Shown here: positions 13,871 through 21,307 of the stretch, in pieces
Layout: each line of letters opens with the position of its first letter
Numbering within the stretch: the first letter of the stretch is position 1
Source of the DNA: a virus
Length of the DNA stretch: 29,058 bases
Virus record (IMG/VR): IMGVR_UViG_3300013297_000194
Location: 1 to 29,058 of that record
Reading direction: 5' to 3' (one strand)
The notes under the pieces: model-generated
Seen by the model: the letters and a program-made list of their open reading frames with translations, nothing else
Database searches by the model: none
Told to the model about the DNA's origin: nothing
Translations under genes and position numbers: made by a program

Positions 13871-13930
13871 GGGCTATCGAGTATCAATCGATAGCCCAAT
13901 CATCTTACCACACTCACGGCATAAAGTCAA
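13871..13930 (-). promoter_or_regulatory. Promoter with +1 hairpin for the free-standing HNH gene
   Basis: On the minus strand: TTGACT (13925-13930), 17 bp, TAAGAT (13902-13907). Transcription would start near 13895, at the first bases of a perfect 10-bp inverted repeat GGGCTATCGA / TCGATAGCCC (13871-13897), so the mRNA begins with a hairpin. This may be an operator or a 5' stabiliser. Confidence 0.6.
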
Positions 13931-14024
13931 CGGTCTTTATGCTTACGGGCTATCCTAAGCGCCCATCACCTGAATTCGTTTCGTCAACCGGCCCCGCGTA
14001 ATCGGGGATTGAAGGGAGGGCATC

Positions 14025-14303
14025 ATGACATTCGTTCCAACCATTAACCCCCAAGACGCTCTTGCTCCTGACTATCAGGGCAACAGGCGCGTCGAGCGCT
14101 GGACCGCTACGGCAGCAGCAGCCGACACCGGCGTGGGCACAATCACGCCGAAGTATCTTCAGAACATCGACGACTTCAGCATTGAATACTTTGGCGGCAC
14201 TGCCCCAAACAGCGCGGCAGTTGTAAATGGCAAGCTGCTCATCTACCTGCCCGGCACCACGACCCCCACGTCGTTCCGCGTCAAGTTGTTCAGCAGGTAC
14301 TAA
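14025..14303 (+). CDS. 92-residue probable virion protein
   Basis: Strong Shine-Dalgarno (GAAGGGAGGG). The sequence looks beta-rich, with FVPTINPQDALAPDYQG at the N terminus and a strand-turn-strand C terminus (LIYLPGTTTPTSFRVKLFSRY). Directly downstream of the capsid locus, its size suits a decoration or small structural protein, but no family is recognised. A small CCCCG/CGGGG hairpin sits just before the ribosome binding site. Confidence 0.55.
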   Translation: MTFVPTINPQDALAPDYQGNRRVERWTATAAAADTGVGTITPKYLQNIDDFSIEYFGGTAPNSAAVVNGKLLIYLPGTTTPTSFRVKLFSRY

Positions 14304-14308
14304 GCTGG

Positions 14309-14343
14309 TTCCCCTTCTTCTGGAAGAATCTGGGGAAGGGGAA
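14309..14343 (+). terminator. Hairpin with a dyad repeat in its loop
   Basis: TTCCCCTTC pairs perfectly with GAAGGGGAA, enclosing the dyad repeat at 14315-14328 and followed by TTTAG. It lies between a stop codon and the next promoter, where a terminator is expected. Confidence 0.55.
14315..14328 (-). repeat. Dyad repeat copy 10
   Basis: TG centre; in the loop of a 9-bp hairpin, 23 nt before a -35 box. Confidence 0.9.
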
Positions 14344-14351
14344 TTTAGAGC

Positions 14352-14380
14352 TTGACAAAGGTCGTAAGATGTGCGATAAT
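14352..14380 (+). promoter_or_regulatory. Leaderless promoter
   Basis: TTGACA, 17 bp, GATAAT with TGTGC before the -10. Seven nt separate the -10 from the ATG at 14388. Very similar to the promoter at 15992, including the AAACATG start region. Confidence 0.75.
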
Positions 14381-14387
14381 ATCAAAC

Positions 14388-14777
14388 ATGGCTTTCACGG
14401 TTTTTGACGTAGCATCGCAAGATCGCGAGCGAGTGATTCGAAACTTCCTACAAGATGAATCTCTACGCGGATTAGCGCATACGGTCAGGTCGCACGTATT
14501 CGCACACAGTAATACCAATGATCGTAATTCATGTTACGAATTCTTTCAGACCTTTAGCTCGCAGTTGTCTCGCGATCTCGTAATCGCAGTGCTAATTCTA
14601 ATTGAGGCGGAATTCGTGAATAAGCATTTAGCTGGTAGTAAGCCAGAAGACGATATAACAGCAACCCGGAATAAGGTTAGAGAGCGATTGGAGGCTGCTC
14701 GAATTCTTCGACCTGTGTCGCGGGTTACATTAACCCAAGCAGCTATAAAACAGAAAATGAAAGCAGGTATGTACTAA
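14388..14777 (+). CDS. 129-residue unknown helical protein
   Basis: Start chosen at the ATG seven bases after the -10 box (leaderless). The protein looks all-helical (RERVIRNFLQDESLRGLAHTV, SRDLVIAVLILIEAEFVNKHL) with a basic C terminus. No family recognised. Its stop is two bases before the glycosyltransferase start, so the two are co-transcribed. Confidence 0.6.
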   Translation: MAFTVFDVASQDRERVIRNFLQDESLRGLAHTVRSHVFAHSNTNDRNSCYEFFQTFSSQLSRDLVIAVLILIEAEFVNKHLAGSKPEDDITATRNKVRERLEAARILRPVSRVTLTQAAIKQKMKAGMY

Positions 14778-14779
14778 GT

Positions 14780-15964
14780 ATGCGAATACTCACTACGGGG
14801 CATAGTCACTGGGCGCGTTCTGGTTATGGAACTCAGGGCGCGTACTTAATGCAGGCTTTTCAGGAGCTAGGACATACTGTCTTCTGCATGCCCCATTACG
14901 GACTACAGGGAGGCCCACTGAGTAAAGATGGAGTGGAGTACCTACCCTTGTATCGCGACGGATGGGGGCATGACATCATTGCTCAACATGTCAAGAATTG
15001 TAAGATCGACGCAGTCCTATCGTTTCACGACGTATGGGTACTAAGACCATCATTCCCGCGCTCATTCGACGTACCATGGATTACGTACAGTCCAGTCGAC
15101 TCAGTTCCCGTAATGCCCGCACTTACCCGAATACTGCGCGAAGCAAAGCACGTTGTCGCAATGTCGCGGTTCGGTCAAGACGAGATGCGGAAGAAGGGCA
15201 TCGACAGTTTTTATATTCCTCATGCAATTGATACCGATATTTTCCGACCGGGCGACAAGCGGGAAGCCCGTGAGGTATTAGGTATTCCGCAGGATAAGTT
15301 CATCTGCCTGATAGCAGCAGCAAACGCATACTACCCGAGCAGGAAGGCATTCCCCGAGCAGATGCTGGCGTTCGCTGAATTCCACAAGGAGTTCCCCGAT
15401 TCGATACTCTTATTCCATACCGCACTCATCCCGCATTCCCCCGCAGCGGGAGGCTTGGATATCAATGAACTAATAAGGAACCTCGAACTTCAGCATTGCA
15501 CTGGAAATACAGAGGACTACGACATCTGCATGGGGCTGCCCGATGAGCAGATGGCGCTAATGTACAGGGCGGCGGATGTTTTACTAGGAGCTTCATACGC
15601 GGAGGGGTTCGGACTCGTTCAAGCTGAATGTCAAGCATCAGGAACGCCGGTAATTGTGCATGATTTTGCAGCATCCCCAGAGTTCCTCTTTGGAGGCATT
15701 AAGGTTCCAAGCATTCAGAAGTTTTGGAACTTGGGCGGCTGCTGGCAAGCACTGCCCTCTGTCCCTGCTATTACGCGAGCCTTGCGTGAAGTTTATCTAA
15801 ACAGAGAAGAGTACGCAGAGATAGGACTAGCAGCAGCAAAGCGAGTACAGGAAGAGTTATCGCAGGTTTACGTACGGGATACATACTGGAGACCATTCCT
15901 CGAAGAAGTCGAAGTGGGTATTAGCAACGACTGGGCAGCTTCAGGAGAAGCATTTGCAGGCTAA
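14780..15964 (+). CDS. Glycosyltransferase, GT-B fold, GT4-like
   Basis: 394 residues. MRILTTGHSHWARSGYGTQG is the usual N-terminal Rossmann strand with a Gly-rich loop. The C-terminal donor domain has YYPSRKAFPEQMLAFAEF, then LPDEQMALMYRAADVLLGAS, and the signature EGFGLVQAE (E275, E283; EX7E), followed by SGTPVIVHD. This matches retaining GT4 enzymes that move a sugar from a nucleotide-sugar. In phages such genes glycosylate virion proteins or DNA, or modify the host surface. With two further glycosyltransferase-like genes at 16.8-18.8 kb, a virion sugar coat is plausible. Acceptor unknown. Confidence 0.8.
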   Translation: MRILTTGHSHWARSGYGTQGAYLMQAFQELGHTVFCMPHYGLQGGPLSKDGVEYLPLYRDGWGHDIIAQHVKNCKIDAVLSFHDVWVLRPSFPRSFDVPWITYSPVDSVPVMPALTRILREAKHVVAMSRFGQDEMRKKGIDSFYIPHAIDTDIFRPGDKREAREVLGIPQDKFICLIAAANAYYPSRKAFPEQMLAFAEFHKEFPDSILLFHTALIPHSPAAGGLDINELIRNLELQHCTGNTEDYDICMGLPDEQMALMYRAADVLLGASYAEGFGLVQAECQASGTPVIVHDFAASPEFLFGGIKVPSIQKFWNLGGCWQALPSVPAITRALREVYLNREEYAEIGLAAAKRVQEELSQVYVRDTYWRPFLEEVEVGISNDWAASGEAFAG

Positions 15965-15972
15965 AGCGGTAA

Positions 15973-15986
15973 TTCTTCCAGAAGAA
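15973..15986 (+). repeat. Dyad repeat copy 11
   Basis: CA centre with full ATTCTTCCAGAAGAAT; 5 nt before the -35 of the dnaX-like gene. Confidence 0.9.
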
Positions 15987-15991
15987 TTTGC

Positions 15992-16020
15992 TTGACAAAT
16001 AAAGCACAATGTGCGATAAT
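15992..16020 (+). promoter_or_regulatory. Leaderless promoter with upstream dyad
   Basis: TTGACA, 17 bp, GATAAT, 7 nt to the ATG at 16028. A dyad repeat ends exactly 5 nt upstream of the -35 box, as at 7298 and 18793. Confidence 0.8.
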
Positions 16021-16027
16021 GTGAAAC

Positions 16028-16753
16028 ATGCCTAACGTCATCACGGGACACTTCAGGCCCACCACGTTTGATGAGATAGTGGGCCAAGAACACATCACGC
16101 GTACGCTAAAAAACTCCATCGGGCAGGAACGCATCCATCACGCGTACTTATTTACAGGCACTCGTGGAACGGGCAAGACTACGGCGGCGAGGGTTTTAGC
16201 GAAAGCGCTCAACTGCGAGAATGGCCCGATATCGACACCATGTGATACATGCGATTCCTGTGTCGATATAGCCAGATCGGGTTCCATTGACGTACGGGAG
16301 ATAGATGCAGCTTCGAGCACGGGGGTCGAAGATATCAGGGAGATCATCGTCGACTCAGTGGCGATCAGTCCTACGCGAGATCGGTATCGTATTTTCATTA
16401 TAGACGAAGTGCACCAGCTTTCAGCAAAAGCATTTGATGCACTACTGAAGACCATAGAAGAGCCACCTGCGCATGCGATATTCATCTTAGCGACCACCGA
16501 GGCGCATAAGGTACCCGATACGATTCAATCGCGCTGCCAGATATTCGAATTTCGAACACTTCCATTGAGAGTCATCGCAAAAAGACTGCGGACTATAGTA
16601 GACGAGATGAACAATCCGTGGTTGCCACAGGATATGCTTTTAGAGCAGATAGTGACCGACGTACGAAACGGGCAGAACGCTACCGATTCCGTAGATGTAA
16701 AAGAACTGGATCGTAGATACGATCTCTTGAAAGATTTTATAATGTCGGTATAA
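16028..16753 (+). CDS. Short DnaX-like clamp-loader ATPase
   Basis: 241 residues, leaderless start. It matches the gamma/tau subunit N terminus: [15 protein letters not shown], Walker A GTRGTGKT (44-51), a zinc site from C63, C72, C75 and C78, Walker [12 protein letters not shown] (122-132), sensor-1 ILATTEAHK (153-161) and the SRC arginine finger (168-170). It stops soon after the second AAA+ subdomain, about 200 residues shorter than cellular DnaX, so it lacks most of the collar domain and the tau extension. It may assemble with host clamp-loader subunits or act as an independent AAA+ ATPase. A replication gene between glycosyltransferases in a late region, with its own promoter, suggests recent insertion. 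Confidence 0.8.
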   Translation: MPNVITGHFRPTTFDEIVGQEHITRTLKNSIGQERIHHAYLFTGTRGTGKTTAARVLAKALNCENGPISTPCDTCDSCVDIARSGSIDVREIDAASSTGVEDIREIIVDSVAISPTRDRYRIFIIDEVHQLSAKAFDALLKTIEEPPAHAIFILATTEAHKVPDTIQSRCQIFEFRTLPLRVIAKRLRTIVDEMNNPWLPQDMLLEQIVTDVRNGQNATDSVDVKELDRRYDLLKDFIMSV

Positions 16754-16754
16754 C

Positions 16755-16768
16755 TTCTTCCAGAAGAA
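16755..16768 (+). repeat. Dyad repeat copy 12
   Basis: CA centre; in the 23-nt gap between the dnaX-like stop and the glycosyltransferase start. Confidence 0.9.
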
Positions 16769-16776
16769 TAAACACA

Positions 16777-17778
16777 ATGAAGATTCTAATCTTGCCGGGA
16801 CACAGCATCGAAGAATACGACACGCTTAAGCTATGGAGCGAGCTAGGATACGATTGCTTTAGTCTCGGCAGTTACATTATCCCGTCGCAGCCTCACGATC
16901 CAAAGCGACCATCGATAGCCGCGCCCGCACACCCAGATCTTAAGGCCATCGTAGACGCTCTTGGAACACCAGACAACCTCGAAGCAGCAAAGCGCCATCT
17001 ACCAGACGAACTAATCGAGTGGACGGATGTCATTAGCGTACATGCCAAGGAGCATGACTGGATTATTCCTCAGTGGAATCGAATCAAGCACAAACGAGTC
17101 GTCTGGAGAACAATTGGACAGTCTGTTGAGAATAACGAGCGAAACATAGCTCCGTTACGGACAGATGGATTACAGATTGTCCGTTACTCCCCGAAGGAGC
17201 GCAATATTCCGGGATTCGCAGGGGAAGACGCAATGATCCGCTTCTACAAAGACCCAGATGAATGGAATGGTTGGACAGGCGAGATAGCGCATGTTATCAA
17301 CTTCACGCAGCATCTGCGTCAGCGCGATCCGTACACTAATTGGGGCTTCTGGTCGGAAGCAACGCGGGGATTGCCAGTAGTAGCATTTGGCCCAGGATCA
17401 GAAGTGATAGGCGGCGATGGCGAGCTTTCAGAAGAACACATGCGAAGCGTGCTGCAAAGCAGTCGTGCATATTTATATACCGGGACACAGCCCGCATCTT
17501 ATACCCTCGGCTTAATCGAAGCCATGATGACAGGCATTCCTGTAGTATCAATAGGGCCAGCTTGGATGGAAGTATTCCCTTACGGGCCGCAGTTATTCGA
17601 GGGGCATGAGATTACGCAGCATTGGTCCAATAGCACAAGTCAGGCGAAGCGAATGCTTGATGGATTGTTAAGTAATAAGGAATTTGCCACAGCTTGGTCG
17701 GTGGCGCAACGTGAACGTGCAATTAAGCTTTTCGGGAAGCAAAAGATCGCAGCGCAATGGAAGGAGTTCCTAGATTGA
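16777..17778 (+). CDS. Glycosyltransferase-like protein (GT-B)
   Basis: 333 residues. It starts MKILILPGHSIEEYDTLKLW; the C-terminal half has RGLPVVAFGPGSEV, YLYTGTQPASYTLGLIEAM (233-250) and MTGIPVVSIGPAW. This is the donor-site arrangement of GT4-like enzymes (Ser/Thr contact, then an acidic residue, then TGIPVV). The N-terminal half is shortened and atypical. No clear ribosome binding site precedes the ATG, which lies 8 bases after a dyad repeat. It overlaps the next gene by start-stop coupling. Confidence 0.65.
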   Translation: MKILILPGHSIEEYDTLKLWSELGYDCFSLGSYIIPSQPHDPKRPSIAAPAHPDLKAIVDALGTPDNLEAAKRHLPDELIEWTDVISVHAKEHDWIIPQWNRIKHKRVVWRTIGQSVENNERNIAPLRTDGLQIVRYSPKERNIPGFAGEDAMIRFYKDPDEWNGWTGEIAHVINFTQHLRQRDPYTNWGFWSEATRGLPVVAFGPGSEVIGGDGELSEEHMRSVLQSSRAYLYTGTQPASYTLGLIEAMMTGIPVVSIGPAWMEVFPYGPQLFEGHEITQHWSNSTSQAKRMLDGLLSNKEFATAWSVAQRERAIKLFGKQKIAAQWKEFLD

Positions 17779-18791
17779 GGATTCTCGCAGATCGACATCA
17801 CTCTGACTTATTCTTCAGCCTTCAGCGTCTCTTCGAGGATCGTCTAAACATGGAGCTATATACTCCTGTCGGGCATTCTTGGTGGGACGCGGGAATATGG
17901 AGATTCGGCGAGGTATTCGGAGACGACAGGCTTGCGCAGCAGTATCTTAATACTATTCCATATCGCGAAATCGAATCGGGGATACTTCTTACTTTCGATC
18001 AGTGCCACCCGGAGCGTCCACTGTACGGAGTAACGCTCGATCGAGCAAAGAGCATGAAGTGGGACTTCGTACTGGCTTCCGTACAAGAGAACCAGGGGGG
18101 CTTCCACCGATTCGCCCAAGAGCAGAGGGCGAGATATCTTTACCACGTCGGCAATGCTAATCAGCACATTGATTGGTCGCTTGATCCATTTGTTCTAGAT
18201 TCAGCAAACGCAGTACTGCTTGGCAGGGGAGTTTGTATCGGACAGGAATTCGATTATCTTTCTACTTTCAGATACCGACCGCCAATGCGCACTGACAGGG
18301 TAGTTTCATTCATGAATCTCTTGGCCAAGATACCGGAATCGTACGCCCCGTTTAAAGAGCTAGAGACAATGCTTCCGGGGGGCGACTTTCGATCCTTCGG
18401 GCATTCATGCCCCGATGGATTCCTGACGCCCGTAGCTGCTATTGCGGAAGAAATGGCAAGAGCGGGATGGGCCTACCACGACAAGCCTACAGGCGACGGC
18501 TTTGGTCACATTATTCATAATTGGGCAGCGATAGGCAGGCCATTGATCGGACACGGAAGATATTATCAAGGTCAGCAGGCCGAGATATTCTGGCAAGACG
18601 AAGTAACCTGCATTGATCTCGATAAGCACTCAGTCGTAGAAACTGCTGAAATCGTAAAAACCATGTCACCTGAACGCCACGAATCGATGTGTCGAGCAAT
18701 ACGTACAATCTTCGAGCATTCTTACACCCCCGACGAGGATACGTATAGATTAGCAGATGCGCTCGGACTCGGATTCTTCCAGAAGAATTAA
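17775..18791 (+). CDS. Glycosyltransferase-like protein, TTG start
   Basis: 338 residues if the TTG at 17775 is used: it overlaps the upstream TGA (ATTGA) and has AAGGAG at the right distance. An ATG at 17757 would sit upstream of that Shine-Dalgarno. The body has LRILADRHHSDLFFSLQRLF at the N terminus; the middle has GRPLIGHGRYYQGQQAEIFW and SVVETAEIVKTMSPERHE, like the donor domain of GT-B enzymes, but without a clean EX7E. I class it as glycosyltransferase-like with caution. The last codons (GFFQKN) are encoded by a dyad repeat. Confidence 0.5.
   Translation: MRILADRHHSDLFFSLQRLFEDRLNMELYTPVGHSWWDAGIWRFGEVFGDDRLAQQYLNTIPYREIESGILLTFDQCHPERPLYGVTLDRAKSMKWDFVLASVQENQGGFHRFAQEQRARYLYHVGNANQHIDWSLDPFVLDSANAVLLGRGVCIGQEFDYLSTFRYRPPMRTDRVVSFMNLLAKIPESYAPFKELETMLPGGDFRSFGHSCPDGFLTPVAAIAEEMARAGWAYHDKPTGDGFGHIIHNWAAIGRPLIGHGRYYQGQQAEIFWQDEVTCIDLDKHSVVETAEIVKTMSPERHESMCRAIRTIFEHSYTPDEDTYRLADALGLGFFQKN
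18774..18787 (+). repeat. Dyad repeat copy 13
   Basis: CA centre; spans the last codons of the third glycosyltransferase-like gene, 5 nt before a -35 box. Confidence 0.9.
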
Positions 18792-18792
18792 C

Positions 18793-18821
18793 TTGACTTC
18801 CGGTCGGAATCATGGTATGAT
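18793..18821 (+). promoter_or_regulatory. Promoter with upstream dyad
   Basis: TTGACT, 17 bp, TATGAT with an upstream CATGG. A dyad repeat ends exactly 5 nt before the -35. Its transcript meets a terminator after about 65 nt. Confidence 0.75.
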
Positions 18822-18827
18822 GCTTTC

Positions 18828-18893
18828 GTGAAGTAGCATTGTTTATTTCCTTCGTGATCGGGAAGGGAAGCGAAGAGCCCTTCCCGAATTTTT
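18828..18893 (+). ncRNA. Short leader or small RNA ending in an intrinsic terminator
   Basis: Between the promoter at 18793 and the ATG at 18898 there is no ORF of note, but a perfect 9-bp stem CGGGAAGGG/CCCTTCCCG followed by AATTTTT (18859-18893). Either a small RNA of about 65 nt is made or the terminator acts as an attenuator for the downstream genes. Confidence 0.5.
18859..18893 (+). terminator. Rho-independent terminator / attenuator
   Basis: Stem CGGGAAGGG (18859-18867) with CCCTTCCCG (18878-18886), 10-nt loop, then AATTTTT. It is the best intrinsic terminator in the window and lies 5 nt before a start codon. Confidence 0.75.
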
Positions 18894-18897
18894 CAAG

Positions 18898-19440
18898 ATG
18901 AACGAAGCCATCGATCCCCAAACAATCAGCGAAGAAGAGCGGGAGCGTGTCTTTCTGCGGGCTGAAAACGACCCAGTGTTTCGGGACATTGCTCGCACTT
19001 GCGCAGACCTTGTGGATCAGTACGGATACCCGGAACGAAATGTCGAAGCAGTTTTTGGCGACAACAGAGACGTAATAGTACTGTTTCGCATGTTCCGCAC
19101 AGCGGCAATGGTCAACCGCAGACTTGCAGGTAAGCCAGTAGAGGAAAGACTTACAGAGCGAGAATGGAGCGAGCGCCGAATCCGGGAAGCGCGGCGTCAG
19201 ATGATGGCATTAGGATCTTCGCAAATGCAGGCAATGCAATCGGGATTAGGAATGGCGAATATGGCCCCGCGATGGTTGCCGCCTCCTCCTATTAAGATAC
19301 CTACTGAATGCGAATCGGTGATCGAAGACAGCGTTCTTGCAAATTTCGGCATAGCAGCCAAGCCCTCCAGTGAACTCAAAGACCGCATGCGGAATGCTTT
19401 AGGGAGCATGGTAAAGGAACTTACGAAGCTCACAGAGTAA
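18898..19440 (+). CDS. 180-residue unknown protein
   Basis: ATG five bases after the terminator's T-run. The purine-rich GAAGGGAAG that could serve as Shine-Dalgarno is inside the stem, so translation may depend on the hairpin being open. The protein is acidic/helical (SEEERERVFLRAENDPVFRD, VEERLTEREWSERRIREARR) with a Met/Gln-rich middle and a Pro-rich turn (RWLPPPPIKIP). No family recognised; a virion or assembly role is only positional. Confidence 0.55.
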   Translation: MNEAIDPQTISEEERERVFLRAENDPVFRDIARTCADLVDQYGYPERNVEAVFGDNRDVIVLFRMFRTAAMVNRRLAGKPVEERLTEREWSERRIREARRQMMALGSSQMQAMQSGLGMANMAPRWLPPPPIKIPTECESVIEDSVLANFGIAAKPSSELKDRMRNALGSMVKELTKLTE

Positions 19441-19445
19441 TTCCC

Positions 19446-20174
19446 ATGAGATTCTTCCAGAAGAAATACAAGACAGATAGCGATGGCCGCACGTATACCA
19501 TGCGATGGAGTGCAGAATGGATGAGGAAGAATCCGTGGCAATCTGGTATCGCGACAACAATCTCGCTCCTTGGTAGGACATACGGTTTTTTAATAAAGCT
19601 GAATAATTCATACGCACTACCCGAGCGGGGAGGTGGCCTACGGCAGATGTTTCATGCTCCCGAGATCGAGCTGGAAGCATGGCATGGTAAGCAGGCGACT
19701 GTAGTAAAAATTCGTCCATCGCGTTGGCGGCATGGATGGCGCAAATGTGTAGAGAGTCAGATGTTCGACGTAGGGGACATGAGTGAAAATTACGTCAGTG
19801 TCCTTGCTACGGCGTACGTTAAGGATTTCAGTCTTGGAACGAGCGTAGACTTCTACAGTGGTGGCAACCTAGCATTTTATCTTGGATTTCTAATAATTAG
19901 GAGATCTTATCGATATTGGATTCCCAACTTTAACGACCATGAGTTTCCTACAACTCCTTACGGCGAATATGTATGCTCGCTGTCGCGCAAAGAGAAGAAA
20001 CAGTTTCTAGCAGTAGAGCGAGCGCTGAAAGGGACTCCAGCTCGAAGTAATTCTGGAGGGTACTCGATAGCGCTTACAGCGATTCGTAATACGACAGGTA
20101 CGGGGATATCGTCTTCGATTCCATCTAAGCCACAGGCATTCCCGGCATCTTTTACTACTTTTATACAGCCATGA
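19446..20174 (+). CDS. Unknown protein, start uncertain
   Basis: Up to 242 residues. If the ATG at 19446 is used, residues 3-7 (FFQKK) come from a dyad repeat and no Shine-Dalgarno precedes it. An internal ATG at 19499 (MRWSAEWMRKNP) would leave the dyad in the 5' UTR, as at other boundaries, and is equally likely. The body is rich in aromatic and basic residues (SRWRHGWRKCVESQ, IRRSYRYWIPNF); the C-terminal 40 residues are Ser/Thr/Pro-rich. No family recognised. It ends in an ATGA overlap with the next gene. Confidence 0.5.
   Translation: MRFFQKKYKTDSDGRTYTMRWSAEWMRKNPWQSGIATTISLLGRTYGFLIKLNNSYALPERGGGLRQMFHAPEIELEAWHGKQATVVKIRPSRWRHGWRKCVESQMFDVGDMSENYVSVLATAYVKDFSLGTSVDFYSGGNLAFYLGFLIIRRSYRYWIPNFNDHEFPTTPYGEYVCSLSRKEKKQFLAVERALKGTPARSNSGGYSIALTAIRNTTGTGISSSIPSKPQAFPASFTTFIQP
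19452..19465 (+). repeat. Dyad repeat copy 14
   Basis: CA centre; at or just before the start of the gene at 19446. Confidence 0.9.
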
Positions 20175-21112
20175 GCGCAGACGCAAAATACATCATAGAC
20201 ACAGACAAGCCTCTCGTGCTTGGCGCACAGCCTCTGTCCGAGAATCCCTACGACATTTGGCCCCCAGTGAAGAATTTCAATCCACCTCCCGGCACGGACT
20301 GGTTCCAAAACAGTCTTAATCAAATCGCTGGACTGGCACCAAACGGTCTGCCGCTTCTGCGTTTGGAGTGGGGATCGACTTGTCAGTGGACGCCCGAATC
20401 TCCTTACCTAAAGTATCTGCAAAGAGTCATTGAAGCCGAACAAATAGGCTGGCTCGTAGACGTCAGAGATTCTTCTGGAAGAATTACGAAGACGTTAAAG
20501 ATACCATGTAGGAAAGAGAACGGCCAGATGAAGGCGACTATTCCCGATGGGGAAGAATACGGATTGCCTTATCCGTGGATGGTATACAATCAGGAAATAG
20601 GGATACCACGCCATTGGGTCAGCCAGTACATCCCCCCGGAGATCATCGGCCCATGGGATGAGGTCAGGCGACGTATCAAGCAGAACTTCGGCGACAAGGC
20701 GGACATAGGTCCATATCCCCGCCAAGGCTTCTATTTCCTTGGCATGCATTGCATCGCCCGTCGTGTTCCGCATCAGTGTTGCGCACGAGCCAAGCAAGAG
20801 AACAGAACGTGCTTCCATTTCTACAGGGAGCCCTCGGAGCTTGATCTTGAATACATAAAGGCCCGATGGCAGCAGAACTACAATGCGAGCCATACGCACG
20901 ACTGGCGAGAAGCGCCGGATGAGACCCAGATGAGGCGCAATCTCATGCGTATCATTGACGCCAAGCAGGACATTGCTAAGAAGGAACGCGAAGAGATGAA
21001 GCTGCGGATACGTGATGCATTTCAAACCCACAAGGCGCAGTTCAATAGCCGCAAACAAAAGAATACGTGGGTATTCTCGACGCTTGGTGAAAAAGAAACG
21101 AAGGTGTATTAA
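20171..21112 (+). CDS. 313-residue unknown protein
   Basis: ATGA overlap fixes the start. Notable parts: a Pro/aromatic N terminus (ENPYDIWPPVKNFNPPPGTD), a Cys/His cluster (GMHCIARRVPHQCCARAKQE, then TCFHFY) that could hold a metal, and a long basic helical C terminus (AKQDIAKKEREEMKLRIRDA). DSSGRITK near residue 105 is encoded by a dyad repeat, so the dyad is tolerated within this ORF. No family recognised. Confidence 0.6.
   Translation: MSADAKYIIDTDKPLVLGAQPLSENPYDIWPPVKNFNPPPGTDWFQNSLNQIAGLAPNGLPLLRLEWGSTCQWTPESPYLKYLQRVIEAEQIGWLVDVRDSSGRITKTLKIPCRKENGQMKATIPDGEEYGLPYPWMVYNQEIGIPRHWVSQYIPPEIIGPWDEVRRRIKQNFGDKADIGPYPRQGFYFLGMHCIARRVPHQCCARAKQENRTCFHFYREPSELDLEYIKARWQQNYNASHTHDWREAPDETQMRRNLMRIIDAKQDIAKKEREEMKLRIRDAFQTHKAQFNSRKQKNTWVFSTLGEKETKVY
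20470..20483 (-). repeat. Dyad repeat copy 15
   Basis: TG centre; inside the coding region of the 20171 gene (codons for SSGR). Confidence 0.9.
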
Positions 21113-21307
21113 GTGATTCTCGACCTTTACCCCAAAGACGGAAACGAACATGCGATTTCCGTAAACTGGAAGGATACATCGCTGCCATACATCGTAGTCT
21201 TTAATGGCCGATTTTACGTACAGCGGCGTATCGACGATGTGCCAAGTTACGACGAGTCGGTAGCGTTCTTTATTCCCGAATCTGATCGAGTACGAAAGAG
21301 TGCATGA
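21113..21307 (+). CDS. 64-residue unknown protein, GTG start
   Basis: GTG directly after the previous TAA; ends in an ATGA overlap with the next gene. Small beta-rich protein (HAISVNWKDTSLPYIVVFNGRFYVQ). Coupled translation is likely. No family recognised. Confidence 0.55.
   Translation: MILDLYPKDGNEHAISVNWKDTSLPYIVVFNGRFYVQRRIDDVPSYDESVAFFIPESDRVRKSA

Noticed and set aside
13460-13894. 144-codon plus-strand ORF
   Set aside because: Shadow of the minus-strand HNH gene, which has clear motifs, a ribosome binding site and a promoter.
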